The position numbers and the translations under genes were made by a program. 64,000 bases of DNA from Paenibacillus radicis (ex Xue et al. 2023) (GTDB lineage Bacteria > Bacillota > Bacilli > Paenibacillales > NBRC-103111), in assembly GCF_024722015.1 (NCBI RefSeq), contig NZ_JANQBD010000036.1, positions 1 through 64,000 on the forward strand, read 5' to 3'. This document shows, piece after piece, positions 8,038 through 16,676 of this stretch (the stretch's first letter is position 1; each line of letters begins with the position of its first letter). Below the pieces are notes generated by a model. That model did not search any database and was not told the DNA's origin. It saw only the letters and a list, made by a program, of their open reading frames with translations.

Positions 8038-9315
8038 TTACAGCATGATCACGTTACTTCGGTCCAGCAATTTACTTGTCGCATTACGGGTATCAATGAC
8101 AATGGAAGAATGAGCGACAATTAGATTGTAAGGGAGATTGGAATGATCGGTTAGGATGAGCGTACATTTATGCTTCTTCACATTTTTGGCCGTAAGGGGC
8201 AAAGATTTGTAGATTTTATCGCCTATCTGCAGCTGATCGAAGTACGGATCATAGTAATTCACCAGGACTCCAAGCTCAGCCAGCTGTTTTATTATCGGAA
8301 TGGCGGTCGAATCGCGAAGGTCGTTGACATCTTTTTTATAAGTAACGCCAACTACAAGCACACTGCTCTCGGACAGCGGAATGCCTTGCAAGCTTTTCTT
8401 CACACGTTCTACCACATAGGCCGGCATCGCCTCATTCACTTCATGGGATCGTTCGATAAATGGTATATCCTGGTTAAGGGTCCTTGCCTTCCAAAGTAAA
8501 TATAAAGGATCTATAGGGATGCAATGACCGCCAATACCTGGCCCCGGATAGTAAGGGGTAAACCCGTATGGTTTGGTACTGGCCGCTGCGACGACCTCCC
8601 ATAGATTAATGTTCATCTCCTCGCAAAGGGGAAGGAGCTCATTCATAAAGGAAATGTTGACAAAACGCTGGCAGTTTTCAAGCAGCTTCGTCATTTCCGC
8701 CGTTCGCGGGGAAGATACAAGAACAACCCGGTCGAAAGCAGAGCCATAAACTTCTTCTGCAAAAGCAGTACATCGCGGAGTTACACCGCCTACGATCTTC
8801 GGAATGGAGTGAAGCGGAAAGGCCTTTTGCCCAGGATCTATTCTTTCGGGTGAATAGGCCAAGCTGATATGCTTGCCGATTTCGAATCCGCGTGATTCAA
8901 TCAATGGCTGCAGCTCATCTTCTGTTGTACCCGGGTATGTGGAGCTTTCAAGGACAATCAATTGTCCTACATGAAGATAAGGCAGGCAGCTGCGCATAGC
9001 TCCGGTTACATAGGTGAGATCAGGCTGTGCCTGTTCATTAAGCGGTGTTGGTACACATATGATGACGACATCCGTTTCTGAGATCACTTCAAATGAGCTG
9101 CCAGCATGAAAGGTGCCTCTCGCGAACATTTCTTTCATTTCTGCTCTTGTGAAGTCGGATAAATAGGGTTGATGTTTGTTCAACTTATCTAGCTTTCTTT
9201 CATCCAAGTCAATACCATAAACGGTATGGCCTCGTTCCAAGAACAGCTTTGCGAGAGGAAGACCGACATAACCAAGCCCGATCACAGCGATCCTATACGT
9301 GGTACTTTGTTTCAC
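8038..9315 (-). CDS. UDP-N-acetylglucosamine/UDP-glucose 6-dehydrogenase (WbpA/WecC group)
   Basis: The 425-residue protein oxidises a UDP-sugar C6 hydroxyl to a carboxylate with NAD. Visible motifs are AVIGLGYVGLPLA (NAD binding), VPTPLNE, ESSTYPGTTE, YSPERIDPG, and the catalytic cysteine in GIGGHCIPIDPLYL. The GGHCIPIDP form is typical of UDP-GlcNAc 6-dehydrogenases (WbpA group) rather than UDP-glucose dehydrogenases with GGxCFPKD. GTG 9315 has AAGGGAGA nine bases upstream; GTG 9324 would be too close to it. It heads the operon with two SDR enzymes. The product is likely a UDP-HexNAc-uronic acid used by the glycosyltransferases around it. Confidence 0.87.
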   Translation of the reverse strand: MKQSTTYRIAVIGLGYVGLPLAKLFLERGHTVYGIDLDERKLDKLNKHQPYLSDFTRAEMKEMFARGTFHAGSSFEVISETDVVIICVPTPLNEQAQPDLTYVTGAMRSCLPYLHVGQLIVLESSTYPGTTEDELQPLIESRGFEIGKHISLAYSPERIDPGQKAFPLHSIPKIVGGVTPRCTAFAEEVYGSAFDRVVLVSSPRTAEMTKLLENCQRFVNISFMNELLPLCEEMNINLWEVVAAASTKPYGFTPYYPGPGIGGHCIPIDPLYLLWKARTLNQDIPFIERSHEVNEAMPAYVVERVKKSLQGIPLSESSVLVVGVTYKKDVNDLRDSTAIPIIKQLAELGVLVNYYDPYFDQLQIGDKIYKSLPLTAKNVKKHKCTLILTDHSNLPYNLIVAHSSIVIDTRNATSKLLDRSNVIML

Positions 9316-9636
9316 CTCTGGCACTCTCCCTTTTATATTTCGTAATTACTGTTCCATCCTACGCACTCGCTATGATTTTCGTAATAGATTACAGCCTGTA
9401 TGATCAAAAAATGGTAGAGTGACCCGAGTTTGTCTGACCATCTGTCTAAGTTGGATGATTCCGGTTGTTAGATTCACACGATTTACTTTATAAGTGGATA
9501 TTTTAAGAGAGATTGCACCCGAACTAAATGAGTAAATGTCACAAGCTGCCCTGCAGAAAAATGGTCATCTATCCCTATCCTCCTCAAATCTTCTGACATA
9601 CACTTATATGGACTTCTAAATGGAAGGAAGATCATC
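9316..9636. other. Divergent intergenic region in the glycosylation cluster
   Basis: This 321-nt region separates the minus-strand dehydrogenase operon from the plus-strand GT4 gene and should hold both promoters. No gene is seen. CATACACT at 9597-9604 matches a sigma-E -10 element (CATACAMT) completely, but I see no good -35 element 14 bases upstream, so it is only suggestive of mother-cell expression of the GT4 gene. No clear sigma-A promoter stands out. Confidence 0.45.
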
Positions 9637-10878
9637 ATGAGAATCCTTATGGCTACATCTTGGGGTCTTCCGTTAGTAGGCGGTATACAAACCCATTTGC
9701 ATTATTTGAAGCAAGGGCTGGAACAGCAGGGGCACATCGTGGATATACTCTCCAAGACTCCTGATGAGAGCGGCTGGTATATTGTGAATAAGCCAGAGAC
9801 TGTTTTGGTCAAAAGCAGCATCCAGCCAATGATTCGTGTCAAGCTGGAGCATTATTGGGAGGAGCGATTTCCGGTACTGCATCCTATGATTAAGGAGCTG
9901 GAGCTGGATCGCTGCTGTTACGAAGTGGCCGCCGCATACTTTAATGTTAAAAAATATGATCTTCTCCACGCCCATGATGTAGTTTCAGCTAAAGCTCTTG
10001 CCCGGGTTAAGCATTCGGGAACGGCTTTAGTAACTACCTTACACGGCTGTTTGGCTACGGAGTGGTTTTCTCAGCTGAAGGAAGCGGGTAGGCTGCCTGA
10101 AGCTGATCCGACCGGAGAGCTCTGGTCGTATACCATGCTTCGTGAGCAGCAAGGCGTAATGTGCAGCGATGCGGTAATTTCACCAACGCAATGGTTAAAG
10201 AACACCATGATGCAGCACTTTCATATCCCAGGGGAGCGAATGCATATCGCTTCTTATGGAATGGATATAGATTCTTTCCTTGGGCAGTTGGAGAAAAGAA
10301 CCGACATCAAGCGTCCGGAAGGGAAAAAAGTGATCATTTGCACAGCGAGATTCGATGTGGTCAAAGGGCATATGAATTTACTCAAAAGCCTGTCAAGGCT
10401 TAAGGGGGAGCGTAGGGACTGGGTGTGCTGGTTGGCTGGCGAGGGGGCCCTTGAAGGCAAGCTGCGGGAGGCGACGGAGGCACTTGGCCTGAAGGATCAC
10501 ATCCTTTTTCTGGGCAACCGTCATGATGTTCCTGCGCTGTTGAAGCTGTCTGATTTGTTTGTGTTCCCGAGTCTTCAGGATAATCATCCGCAGGCGGTCA
10601 TGGAAGCGCAGGTTGCCGGTGTTGCTCTTGTCGTATCCGATGCAGGGGGAATACCGGAGATGGTAACTCACCGGCAGACGGGGCTTATGTTCTCTGCCGG
10701 CAACGAGGAGCAGCTGCTGCAGCAGCTGCGTGCCGCATTAAGCAGCTCTGCGCTATGTTCAAGCTTAGCTGCACAAGCGAGGAATTGGGGGCGGGAGCGC
10801 TGGTCGCTTCAGCGAATGGTCGATCCTACCCTCGCCATTTATAGGAAGGCTATGCGCCATAAGAGAAAGGGTAGGTAG
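9637..10878 (+). CDS. Glycosyltransferase family 4
   Basis: This 413-residue protein is a GT-B fold retaining glycosyltransferase of family 4. The N-terminal domain has MRILMATSWGLPLVGGIQTH with the Gly-rich acceptor loop. The C-terminal domain has TARFDVVKGHMNLLKSL, the donor-binding VFPSLQDNHPQAVMEA and DAGGIPEMV, which together form the EX7E-type motif. The ATG at 9637 follows GGAAGGAAG at a suitable distance. It is followed by a second GT4 gene after 113 nt containing a GGAAAGCT/AGCTTTCC hairpin. The acceptor is unknown; the enzyme probably extends the glycan built from the donor made by the adjacent dehydrogenase operon. Confidence 0.88.
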   Translation: MRILMATSWGLPLVGGIQTHLHYLKQGLEQQGHIVDILSKTPDESGWYIVNKPETVLVKSSIQPMIRVKLEHYWEERFPVLHPMIKELELDRCCYEVAAAYFNVKKYDLLHAHDVVSAKALARVKHSGTALVTTLHGCLATEWFSQLKEAGRLPEADPTGELWSYTMLREQQGVMCSDAVISPTQWLKNTMMQHFHIPGERMHIASYGMDIDSFLGQLEKRTDIKRPEGKKVIICTARFDVVKGHMNLLKSLSRLKGERRDWVCWLAGEGALEGKLREATEALGLKDHILFLGNRHDVPALLKLSDLFVFPSLQDNHPQAVMEAQVAGVALVVSDAGGIPEMVTHRQTGLMFSAGNEEQLLQQLRAALSSSALCSSLAAQARNWGRERWSLQRMVDPTLAIYRKAMRHKRKGR

Positions 10879-10991
10879 AGTCCTCTGGGGAGATCCGTTA
10901 GATGCTGGAGAGACTAGGCTCCCTTGGGAAAGCTCTGCAAATGCTTACGAAGACAGCTTTCCTATGGAAAGCTCGCAGGAGGTGATTTAGG

Positions 10992-12809
10992 ATGCAGGAG
11001 GCAATCATTAAGCGTTGGGGCAGTTGGGAACGGATGAAAGTAATGTTGTTTTCCCATATGTGCGGGGACCAATTCATGACCGGAGCTGAAAAATCGTTAT
11101 TAATGCTGGTACAGGAGCTGTCACCCTATCTGGATTGTGTGCTGGTTGTTCCCGAAAAGGGTATTCTTTCCTCAGCAGCTGCAAAATTAGAAATTAAAGT
11201 TATTGAACAAAGCTATCCTTTATTATGGTCTTTGTATGAGCCCGAAGGAACACTTCGTCAGCAAGCAGTGCGCATAGGAAACAGCGAGGGCTATGGAGAA
11301 CTGCTGGAGCTTTTGCTGCTTCAGGCCCCCGACCTGGTTATTGTTAATACATGCGTGAATATTTTGCCTGCTATGGCTGCTAAAAAGCTGGGAATACCCG
11401 TTGCTTGGTTGATTACGGAAAAAATCAATGAGAACGCTTGGACTCCGCTCGCGGTAGAGCAAATTGACCGATATTCCGATTGGATCATCGGAATATCCAA
11501 AACGGTTCGCCTGCCATTCGAGCATCGGGATATCGAACATAAATGGCATCTTCTCCCTCCAGTCTGGCGTGAGGAAGTGTACCATCCCGAAACCTGGGAT
11601 GATCAGTCTCAAAGCCAGAGACAAAGATTGGGTATCGGTGAGTCCAATCCGGTGGTAGGCTTTATTTCCGCAAGCCTGCACAAGCAGAAGGGATTGGAGC
11701 ATTTCATCAAGATGGCACTCGAGGTGGGGAAATCCCGGCCCGATGTCCGTTTTCTGATCGCTGGAGGCGAAGGGGACTACTTAGATGAAGGGATGAAGCT
11801 GATAGAAGCATCCGGTTATAGAGATCGTTTCCTGATCACCGGATTTGAGAGTCGACTGGAGAGAATTTATCCTGTTATCGACATTCTTGTCGTCCCCAGC
11901 TTGGTGGATGAAGGCTTTGGCCTTACTGCGTTGGAGGGCTTGGGCTTTGGGAAAACCGTTATCGCTTACCGATCCGGAGGCTTGGAGGAAATTTTAATGT
12001 CCACAGGCCAAGGGAGCGGATTGGTTTCCAAAAAAGATCTGGATAGCCTTATTCACCATGTGTTGGAACGGCTTTCGGATACAGGTGCGTCAGCACAGCT
12101 GCAGCGTCAAGCGGTCATGGATGTTTATGGCTTGAGAGCCTATCGAAGCCGATTGAAGCCTCTCCTTCGTCAATTTCGCAGCAAGGCTGGCGAGGCGCTT
12201 GAAAACATACAATCAAGTCTCGAACCTGTACCCAATGAAGGTGGTCTATATGCCGGAGTGCAATCCCCAGTTGTATTTGTTGTTGAGAATGGAAAAAAGA
12301 GACATATTCCTACACCAGACAGCTTTGAAGCTTGCGGGTATCGGTGGGAAGATGTGATCCAGGTTCCAGAAGCGTGGTTACTTGGTATCCCGAACGGGAC
12401 TCCTCTCTCATCGGACGCACCTGCAGCTCGTCTTACTCATTCGGAGGAAGCACGTACTGATTCAACGCCTCCAACACCTTCGAACATTCCTGTACCCGAG
12501 GTGACCGGTCCTACAATCCAGCAGCAACCAGTTATTCAAGCCCCGCCGCGGTCACAGAGTCCCCCCTCTCAATCGAAACCTCTTTTATTTACTCATAAAA
12601 GGGCAGGCAAGAAGCGCAAGCGAACCGCCCGAGGCCGAAGACTGGTGAAACGCCGGCTAAGTTCGTCACGGATCATCAGGCGTGCAAGGAAAGTGGCGCC
12701 ATCCCGAAGAAAACGGAAGCTGCATTTTAAGATAAGCCATAGGAGGAAATCATTCATGTCATCCAAAAGAATCCGCTCTACAAGGCGGAAGACTCTGAAG
12801 AAGCTTTAA
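10992..12809 (+). CDS. Glycosyltransferase family 4 with appended GKKRHIP-type module and basic tail
   Basis: The 605-residue protein has an N-terminal GT-B glycosyltransferase of family 4 (about residues 14-395; VGFISASLHKQKGLEHFIK and VVPSLVDEGFGLTALEGLG are visible). A short module at about 417-475 follows, with ENGKKRHIPTPDSFEACGY, a W-x-DV step and IPNGTPL. A Pro-rich linker comes next. The tail (about 530-605) is roughly half Lys and Arg. The start has an excellent AGGAGGTGATTTAGG ribosome-binding site. Within the tail a perfect AGGAGG lies nine bases before an in-frame ATG (12756). The basic tail could bind acidic polymer, DNA or the spore surface; that is inference. Usual GT4 length is 350-420, so the C-terminal 200 residues are extra. 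Confidence 0.85.
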   Translation: MQEAIIKRWGSWERMKVMLFSHMCGDQFMTGAEKSLLMLVQELSPYLDCVLVVPEKGILSSAAAKLEIKVIEQSYPLLWSLYEPEGTLRQQAVRIGNSEGYGELLELLLLQAPDLVIVNTCVNILPAMAAKKLGIPVAWLITEKINENAWTPLAVEQIDRYSDWIIGISKTVRLPFEHRDIEHKWHLLPPVWREEVYHPETWDDQSQSQRQRLGIGESNPVVGFISASLHKQKGLEHFIKMALEVGKSRPDVRFLIAGGEGDYLDEGMKLIEASGYRDRFLITGFESRLERIYPVIDILVVPSLVDEGFGLTALEGLGFGKTVIAYRSGGLEEILMSTGQGSGLVSKKDLDSLIHHVLERLSDTGASAQLQRQAVMDVYGLRAYRSRLKPLLRQFRSKAGEALENIQSSLEPVPNEGGLYAGVQSPVVFVVENGKKRHIPTPDSFEACGYRWEDVIQVPEAWLLGIPNGTPLSSDAPAARLTHSEEARTDSTPPTPSNIPVPEVTGPTIQQQPVIQAPPRSQSPPSQSKPLLFTHKRAGKKRKRTARGRRLVKRRLSSSRIIRRARKVAPSRRKRKLHFKISHRRKSFMSSKRIRSTRRKTLKKL

Positions 12810-12822
12810 AGGTGATACTATT

Positions 12823-13674
12823 ATGAGAATATTAATCCTTGGCGGTCATGAAATGGCAGGTCATATGTTATTTAATTACTTATCCCGCTGCTCCCCTTAT
12901 GAGCTGTTTTATACAGCAACGGAACTGCATCCCAAAGTAAAGCCGGAGAGGGCTCTCTTCTGGGATCCGGAGGATATGGTGATGGTGGAAAAGCTGGTCG
13001 CTCTGGTTCGTCCCAATGTTATCGTGAATTCAAGCGGCGTCTGGTACGATTTGGCACGTCAGCAAGAGATCTCGGCTTACCGGATTAACGCTCTGCTGCC
13101 GCATCAGCTGGCAAAGCTTGCAGAACGCTATGGAGCTCGACTGGTGCAGATTAGCTCGGATGGTGTATTTGAAGGGAGCAGAGGGAATTACGAGGAAATT
13201 CATGTGCCTGATGGAACAAGTGTGTTTGCCAAAACCAAGGCATTGGGGGAAGTGAAGGCTCCCCATGTGACCATTAGGGTATCGATGTTTGGGCCGGAGC
13301 TGGTAAATGAGCCTGTTGGTTTATTCGAATGGTTTATGCGTCAACGGGGAGGCGTCAAGGGCTTCGTCAATGTAGCATGGAATGGAGTAACAACACTGGA
13401 ATTAGCTAAATTTATTTGTTTTCTGATAGAAAAGCAGCCCAGGCTTAATGGGATTATTCACCTTACAGGCAAGGAAATGGTCAGTAAATACAACTTGCTG
13501 GAGCAATGTCGAGTTGTTTTCAAAAAGAGGGATGTCCAGATTAAACCAAATGATGTTATTGACCTTGACAGGACGTTGAAAAGCACGCGCTCTATACAAT
13601 ATGAAACCCCTACGATCAAACAAATGCTTGAAGAGCTTCGCGATTGGATGAACAGCTCCATGAACCCCTCTTAA
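12823..13674 (+). CDS. RmlD-like SDR, sugar-nucleotide-binding protein
   Basis: The 283-residue protein resembles dTDP-4-dehydrorhamnose reductase (RmlD) of the SDR superfamily. MRILILGGHEMAGHMLFNYL contains the dinucleotide-binding turn, NSSGVWYD and INALLPHQLAKLAERYG match RmlD, and QISSDGVFEG is the catalytic Ser/Thr strand. The usual YxxxK catalytic pair appears as FAKTK, with Phe in place of Tyr, so reductase activity is doubtful. It follows the basic-tailed GT4 gene after 13 nt with AAAGGTGATACTATT as ribosome-binding region, and is therefore probably co-transcribed. It could still bind a nucleotide sugar or act with another subunit. Confidence 0.8.
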   Translation: MRILILGGHEMAGHMLFNYLSRCSPYELFYTATELHPKVKPERALFWDPEDMVMVEKLVALVRPNVIVNSSGVWYDLARQQEISAYRINALLPHQLAKLAERYGARLVQISSDGVFEGSRGNYEEIHVPDGTSVFAKTKALGEVKAPHVTIRVSMFGPELVNEPVGLFEWFMRQRGGVKGFVNVAWNGVTTLELAKFICFLIEKQPRLNGIIHLTGKEMVSKYNLLEQCRVVFKKRDVQIKPNDVIDLDRTLKSTRSIQYETPTIKQMLEELRDWMNSSMNPS

Positions 13675-13689
13675 CGGAGGGGCTCTTTC
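13665..13689 (+). terminator. Possible terminator after the glycosylation cluster
   Basis: CCCCTC pairs with GAGGGG at the end of the RmlD-like gene and is followed by CTCTTTC. The stem is short and G+C rich, but the T run is weak, so termination may be incomplete. Confidence 0.45.
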
Positions 13690-13794
13690 ATTATCGGCAC
13701 AAACCCATTATAATAATGGTAAACTTGAAGGGGTTTTAAGGGAAGTTTTTTTACAGAGTATGATCCACAAAATGAATGGAGAATATATATAGAT

Positions 13795-14427
13795 ATGCAA
13801 AAAGGGTACTTTTTTACCGTAGAGGGATGTGAGGGAGCTGGAAAAACTTCCGTCATTACCTTGGCCAGCGAATATCTTGCTTCGAAAGGCTATGAGATCG
13901 TTACTTCCCGTGAGCCGGGCGGAATAGAAATTGCCGAACAAATAAGATCGGTTATTTTAGATAAAAAAAATACGTTAATGGACGGACGCACTGAAGCTTT
14001 ACTATATGCAGCAGCAAGAAGGCAGCACCTGGTAGAAAAGATCGTACCGTCTCTGCTTGCAGGTAAGATAGTGATATGCGACCGGTTTATCGACAGCAGC
14101 CTGGCCTATCAAGGGTATGCGAGAGGCTTGGGCATTCAAGAGGTATTGGCAATTAACAACTTTGCGATAGATAATGTGTTGCCCGATTTAACGCTATATT
14201 TGGACGTTGATCCGCAAGTTGGACTTAAACGTATTCATGCCCATGAGGATAGAGAGATTAATAGACTTGATTTAGAATCATTAGCGTTCCATCAACAGGT
14301 TCGTGAGGGTTATTTGGAGGTTGAAAAGCTTTTTCCCAATCGAATTGTTAAAGTGGACGCGAACCATCATATAGAAGAAGTATTTGAACGCGTGAAGCAG
14401 GCTCTTAAGCTATTTCTGAAGATTTAA
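13795..14427 (+). CDS. tmk: Thymidylate kinase
   Basis: Tmk phosphorylates dTMP to dTDP with ATP in the cytosol. The 210-residue length is normal. The P-loop VEGCEGAGKTS lies at 9-19, the substrate motif SREPGG at about 41, and the DRFIDSSLAYQGYARG motif near 96. A LID segment with HEDREINRLD follows. The ribosome-binding site GGAG is about 13 nt from the ATG, which is loose, so initiation may be modest. The gene opens the conserved replication block with darA, yaaR and holB, and is followed by its own hairpin terminator. Confidence 0.94.
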   Translation: MQKGYFFTVEGCEGAGKTSVITLASEYLASKGYEIVTSREPGGIEIAEQIRSVILDKKNTLMDGRTEALLYAAARRQHLVEKIVPSLLAGKIVICDRFIDSSLAYQGYARGLGIQEVLAINNFAIDNVLPDLTLYLDVDPQVGLKRIHAHEDREINRLDLESLAFHQQVREGYLEVEKLFPNRIVKVDANHHIEEVFERVKQALKLFLKI

Positions 14428-14455
14428 GAAGCGGGTCATGACTTTAACTGTACAG

Positions 14456-14486
14456 GCTGTCCTTTTATGGTCAGCTTTTTATTTTA
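14456..14486 (+). terminator. Terminator after tmk
   Basis: GCTGTCC pairs with GGTCAGC (one mismatch) around a TTTTAT loop and is followed by TTTTTATTTTA. It lies 28 nt after the tmk stop codon. Confidence 0.7.
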
Positions 14487-14786
14487 TCGGCATATTTGCA
14501 GCACCATGGTAAACCCCTTGCTCGAGGTCCGAACCTGGAAGGCATTTTCTTCATATACTATAGATAGACGGGTTGGAGCAGCCGTTCTGGTAACCACGAA
14601 TAGTTTGAAGCGGAAAACATTTCTCATCTTTTGGGACCGCTTCCTTAGGTAAGCAGGAATTATGAGTACTTATGTCAAATTATTAGAGTAGTGGTTTTAT
14701 AAAATAGCCGCTTCGTGAACTCGCACTACTATCATACTTTAATGAAGAAAAAAGTCGTCTCATAAACGTTAAAGGAGGGCAATGCC
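14487..14786. other. Non-coding region upstream of darA
   Basis: This 300-nt stretch carries no gene I can support. A 61-codon open frame inside it (from 14467) lacks a ribosome-binding site and has no family features. The region presumably holds the promoter of darA-yaaR-holB; an AT-rich TTTTATAAAAT at 14694-14704 is a possible -10 area, but I see no matching -35. The strong AAAGGAGG of darA ends it. Confidence 0.4.
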
Positions 14787-15116
14787 ATGAAATTAGTTGT
14801 TGCCGTAGTACAGGATAAAGACAGTAACCGTCTCTCTAATGCTTTGATTAAAGATGGTTTTCGGGCAACGAAATTAGCAAGTACAGGTGGCTTCTTACGC
14901 GCCGGTAATACGACCTTTATGATCGGAATAGAAGACGAACGTATTAGCGAAGTCATGCAGGTGATCAAAACGAATTGTAAGATTCGTGAGCAAATGGTAA
15001 CACCGGTATCCCCCATGGGCGGCACTACGGATTCATATATCCCTTTCCCTGTCGAGGTACAGGTTGGCGGCGCAGCAGTATTCGTGCTTCCGGTTGAAAG
15101 GTTTGAGCATTTCTAA
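14787..15116 (+). CDS. darA: Cyclic di-AMP receptor DarA (PstA, YaaQ)
   Basis: DarA is a trimeric PII-like protein that binds c-di-AMP. The 109-residue product keeps the family's full length and its KLVVAVVQDKDSNRL opening, ASTGGFLRAGNTTFMIG loop and VEVQVGGAAVFVLPVERFE ending. AAAGGAGG is followed by the ATG at 14787. In B. subtilis darA lies between tmk and yaaR, as here. No enzymatic role is known; signalling to osmolyte or carbon metabolism is assumed from family knowledge. The yabE riboswitch in this window is expected to respond to the same nucleotide. Confidence 0.94.
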   Translation: MKLVVAVVQDKDSNRLSNALIKDGFRATKLASTGGFLRAGNTTFMIGIEDERISEVMQVIKTNCKIREQMVTPVSPMGGTTDSYIPFPVEVQVGGAAVFVLPVERFEHF

Positions 15117-15185
15117 GATCGACCCCGTTCTCAAAGGATAGCGCAGCCGTGTATCCTTGAAAGAACAGAAAGGTTGGACACCAGC

Positions 15186-15632
15186 GTGAAAATAAATCCC
15201 GGCATACGTACTTTCGGCAAAGAAATTCAGCGCAGTGAAAGTTCATCCACTCAGCAGCTGCAAAATAAATCATTCTCCGATATGATGCAGAATCAGGACG
15301 AAAGAGCGTCACAGGAACAGCTGCAGCGCATTTTACAGCAGATCAGCATGCAGGGCGATAGGCTGGCCAAGTCTATGACGGTGCGCGAGCTGCGCCAGTA
15401 TAAGCTGCTCGTCAAACAGTTTCTGGAGGAAACGGCACGCCGCGGCGTTCAACTTCGCGATACGAGGGGTTGGGATCGCCGTGGGCGCGCCAAACGTTAC
15501 AAGCTGCTTGAGGAAGTGGATCAACAGCTGCTCATGATGGCTGATGACATGCTGGAGAGTGAGCAGGGACGTATCGATTTGCTTCATAAAATCGGCGAGA
15601 TTCGAGGCATGCTGATTAATCTTACTTTTTAA
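15186..15632 (+). CDS. yaaR: YaaR family protein (DUF327)
   Basis: The 148-residue protein belongs to the YaaR family of unknown function found beside darA and holB across Bacillales. It is helical, with a Gln- and Ser-rich N-terminus, a central RELRQYKLLVKQFLEETARR helix and a RLYK-like RAKRYKLLEEVDQQLLMM segment. GTG 15186 is chosen because GAAAGG lies about 12 nt upstream; TTG 15174 is too close to it. It is probably co-transcribed with darA upstream and holB downstream, since no terminator is visible between them. Confidence 0.83.
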   Translation: MKINPGIRTFGKEIQRSESSSTQQLQNKSFSDMMQNQDERASQEQLQRILQQISMQGDRLAKSMTVRELRQYKLLVKQFLEETARRGVQLRDTRGWDRRGRAKRYKLLEEVDQQLLMMADDMLESEQGRIDLLHKIGEIRGMLINLTF

Positions 15633-15697
15633 CTTTAATATTGGCTAAATGCATTATACATCTATAGATAATTAGGAAAGGATTTAATGGACCCGAG

Positions 15698-16675
15698 ATG
15701 TCTTTTCAATCCATACCAGGGCAAGATCGTGTTAAACGTATATTACAAAACAGTTTGCGTACAGATAAAGTTTCGCATGCCTATATTTTTACAGGCCCTT
15801 CCGGCACAGGGCGGAGGCAGATGGCGCTTGCTTTTGCTCAAGCGCTCTACTGCCAGGTGCTGCCTGACGATGCTTGCGGGGAATGCTTGGACTGCCGCAA
15901 GGTAGAGCATGGCAATCACCCGGACCTTCATTGGGTGAAGCCGGACGGCGCATCGATCAAGATTGAACAAATTCGCGAGCTGCAAAAGCAGTTTTCATAT
16001 CGTGCGGTTGCTTCAGGACTAAAAATGTATGTGCTCGAGAATGCCGATACAATGACCGTGCAGGCGGCTAACAGCCTGTTGAAATTTTTAGAGGAACCAA
16101 CCTCTCGTGTCGTAGCGATACTGATTACGGATAATGGACAAGCTCTTTTACCGACTATCCGGTCGAGATCCCAATGGGTTCCTTTTGCACCGCTTAATCG
16201 TCAGTTGATGGTAGCTGCTCTTCAATCCGAAGGCCATTCTTCTGTGCTAATTCAGGCCGCTGTTCGCCTGGCTGCAGGCACGGATGCCGCTCGTGAACTT
16301 ATTCAAGGAAATGGGTTTGCAGAAATAAGAAACCTAGTGATACAATTGACTAAGGAAAGCTTGACCCGATTGCCGACGGCTATGCTTACAGCGCAGCAAA
16401 AGATGGCTAAATCGGAGCTTTCGGACCAGCTTCCTATGTTTATGGATATGCTGATTCTTTGGCTTAAAGATATGGTACGGCTAAGTCTCGGTGATCGAAA
16501 CGATTTGGTTTATGCAGACCAAACGGAATGGATGGCAGGACAATCCCTGTCTTATGATATGAAGCACTGGGTAACCTGCTTGGATCAAGCGATTGAATTG
16601 CAAAAAAGACTCCGCTTTCACGCTAACCCGCAGCTTGTGCTGGAAAAAATGTTAATGCAACTGAAGGGGGTGTAG
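15698..16675 (+). CDS. holB: DNA polymerase III delta' subunit
   Basis: HolB is the delta' subunit of the clamp loader. The 325-residue protein has the AAA+ P-loop region FTGPSGTGRRQMALAFA (the usual final Lys is Arg, as common in delta' subunits, which do not hydrolyse ATP), a zinc-binding set CGECLDCRKVEHGNH at about 66-80, and the SRC-like LLKFLEEPTSRVVAILIT. The start has a poor ribosome-binding site: AAAGGA is 16 nt upstream and nearer ATG 15687 in another frame. Translational initiation may be weak, which fits a low-abundance subunit. The stop is one base before ricT. Confidence 0.92.
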   Translation: MSFQSIPGQDRVKRILQNSLRTDKVSHAYIFTGPSGTGRRQMALAFAQALYCQVLPDDACGECLDCRKVEHGNHPDLHWVKPDGASIKIEQIRELQKQFSYRAVASGLKMYVLENADTMTVQAANSLLKFLEEPTSRVVAILITDNGQALLPTIRSRSQWVPFAPLNRQLMVAALQSEGHSSVLIQAAVRLAAGTDAARELIQGNGFAEIRNLVIQLTKESLTRLPTAMLTAQQKMAKSELSDQLPMFMDMLILWLKDMVRLSLGDRNDLVYADQTEWMAGQSLSYDMKHWVTCLDQAIELQKRLRFHANPQLVLEKMLMQLKGV

Positions 16676-16676
16676 C

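Noticed and set aside
14467..14652. 61-codon open frame after tmk
   Set aside because: It begins inside the tmk terminator, has no ribosome-binding site and shows no family features.
15687..15905. Frame starting at ATG 15687 with a better-spaced AAAGGA than holB
   Set aside because: The sequence has no relation to any clamp-loader protein and runs in another frame over the conserved holB coding region.
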